From Tissierella_B sp964485455 (lineage in GTDB: Bacteria; Bacillota; Clostridia; Tissierellales; Tissierellaceae): a stretch of 15,372 bases of DNA. Below are positions 14,553-15,372 of the stretch, one piece after another (positions within the stretch are counted from its first letter, which is position 1; each line of letters opens with the position of its first letter). The stretch is taken from contig CAZAJU010000048.1 in assembly GCA_964485455.1 (NCBI GenBank), forward strand, positions 1 through 15,372. Reading direction: 5' to 3'. The position numbers were made by a program, and so were the translations under genes. A model generated the notes under the pieces. The model saw only the letters and a program-made list of their open reading frames with translations. It had not been told where the DNA came from and searched no databases.

Positions 14553-15372
14553 TTATTTAGCGTTTGGAATAAACAATGGTTGTCCGTATTCCTCTACACC
14601 ATACTCTTTAATCAAGGATTGTCCTTTTTCTGAAATCATCCAGTTCATAAACTCAAGTGCACCTTCATTATTTATGTTTTCATTTTTAGCTGGATTTACC
14701 GGTATAATACCATATTGATTAAATAAGTTTTCATCGCCTTCTATGATAATATCAAGGTCAAGACTATCCTTTTGAGCTAAGTATGTAGCTCTATCGGAAA
14801 TTGTATAGCCTTGTTTTTCACTCGCTATCTTTAATACATCTCCCATACCTGCTCCTGCAGATAAGTACCATTCTCCTGCTGGCTCAATTCCTGCTTCTTT
14901 CCAAATTGCTAGTTCCTTCTTATGAGTACCTGAATCATCTCCACGGGAAACAAAAATTGCTTTTTCATTTGATATGGCCTTAAGTCCTTCAAGTATATTA
15001 TTTGGGTTGCTTTTCTTTAATCCCAATGGATCTTCAGCTGGTCCAACTAGTATATAGTCATTGTACATAACATCATGTCTTTCAGTACCATGACCCTCTT
15101 CAACAAATTTAAGCTCGTCTGCTTTAGCATGGACTAACAATATATCCGCTTCTCCATCTATTCCCATCTGTAATGCCTTACCTGTACCAACTGCTACAGT
15201 TTTTACTTCTATTCCAGTATCCTCTGTAAAGATAGGAAGTAAGAAGTCAAGCAAGCCTGAATCCTGTGTACTTGTAGTAGTAGAAAGTATAATACTTCCT
15301 GCTGGTTCTGCTGGTTTTTCCGCTGGTGCTTCTGCTGCAGGTTGTTGTGCTGGTGTTTCTTTTGGTGCACAT
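14553..15372 (-). CDS. tupA: Tungstate-binding lipoprotein of the ABC transporter (5' end outside window)
   Basis: TupA captures tungstate outside the membrane. The frame stays open from the stop at 14553 to the right edge (272 residues visible). It does not start at the TTG at 15254. Upstream of that codon the frame reads ILSTTTSTQDSGLLDFLLP, the diagnostic TTTS/QDSG oxyanion-binding segment of TupA, and a second segment SRGDDSGTH follows further in. Before it lies an Ala/Pro/Glu-rich linker of about 25 residues. The first visible codon (15371-15369) is a cysteine, very likely the lipidated +1 cysteine of a lipobox, with the signal peptide outside the window. The TTTS motif separates TupA from ModA and WtpA, so tungstate specificity is a strong inference. 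Confidence 0.93.
   Translation of the reverse strand, partial: CAPKETPAQQPAAEAPAEKPAEPAGSIILSTTTSTQDSGLLDFLLPIFTEDTGIEVKTVAVGTGKALQMGIDGEADILLVHAKADELKFVEEGHGTERHDVMYNDYILVGPAEDPLGLKKSNPNNILEGLKAISNEKAIFVSRGDDSGTHKKELAIWKEAGIEPAGEWYLSAGAGMGDVLKIASEKQGYTISDRATYLAQKDSLDLDIIIEGDENLFNQYGIIPVNPAKNENINNEGALEFMNWMISEKGQSLIKEYGVEEYGQPLFIPNAK

Noticed and set aside
14553..15254. tupA starting at the TTG at 15254
   Set aside because: The frame continues upstream to the window edge through a conserved oxyanion-binding motif and a lipoprotein-like tether, and no ribosome site precedes the TTG.
1..15372. CRISPR arrays, IS elements, prophage or defence systems
   Set aside because: No spaced direct repeats, transposase, integrase or defence-type proteins were found. 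All sizeable frames are housekeeping, transport or cofactor genes.

Overview
This window looks like chromosome of a low-GC, Gram-positive anaerobe of the Clostridia/Tissierellia type. The signs are very AT-rich DNA, strong AGGAGG-type ribosome binding sites, short intergenic gaps, U-tailed hairpin terminators, a PyrR-type pyrimidine attenuator, and a tungstate transporter joined to pterin-cofactor genes. I see no rRNA, tRNA, CRISPR array, transposase or phage gene.

Layout, left to right. (1) Positions 1-1660 hold a plus-strand uracil-type NCS2 permease. Its leader contains a promoter, a hairpin with the CNGNGA loop bound by PyrR, a competing antiterminator and an intrinsic terminator. (2) Positions 1706-4753 hold a minus-strand proline operon transcribed proA-proB-proC, from a promoter at about 4748-4776 through a structured leader of about 160 nt. 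It shares a bidirectional terminator with the permease. (3) msrB (methionine sulfoxide reductase B, minus) and pepF (M3 oligoendopeptidase, plus) diverge from about 5305-5384. pepF is followed by a GNAT-like acetyltransferase of unknown substrate and a second bidirectional terminator. (4) Positions 7970-15372 hold one long minus-strand unit. In transcription order it is tupA (partial, running off the right edge), tupB, tupC, moeA, a moeA-PBP fusion, moaA, and a moaC-MOSC fusion.

The last unit links tungstate import (TupABC) to the first step of molybdopterin synthesis (MoaA, MoaC) and to metal insertion (two MoeA-type proteins). This suggests that the cell makes tungsten-pterin enzymes such as formate dehydrogenase or aldehyde oxidoreductase; none is encoded here. 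The order tupABC-moeA-moeA-moaA-moaC is, as I recall, the one described for Eubacterium acidaminophilum, so the core arrangement is not new. The less ordinary parts are the two domain fusions, a roughly 100-bp nested palindromic element between tupA and tupB, GGGAC/GTCCC hairpins lying next to promoter-like sequences, and the unexplained proA leader.

I did not find a convincing wholly new system. The best candidates for new biology are the proA leader RNA and the added domains on the two cofactor enzymes.
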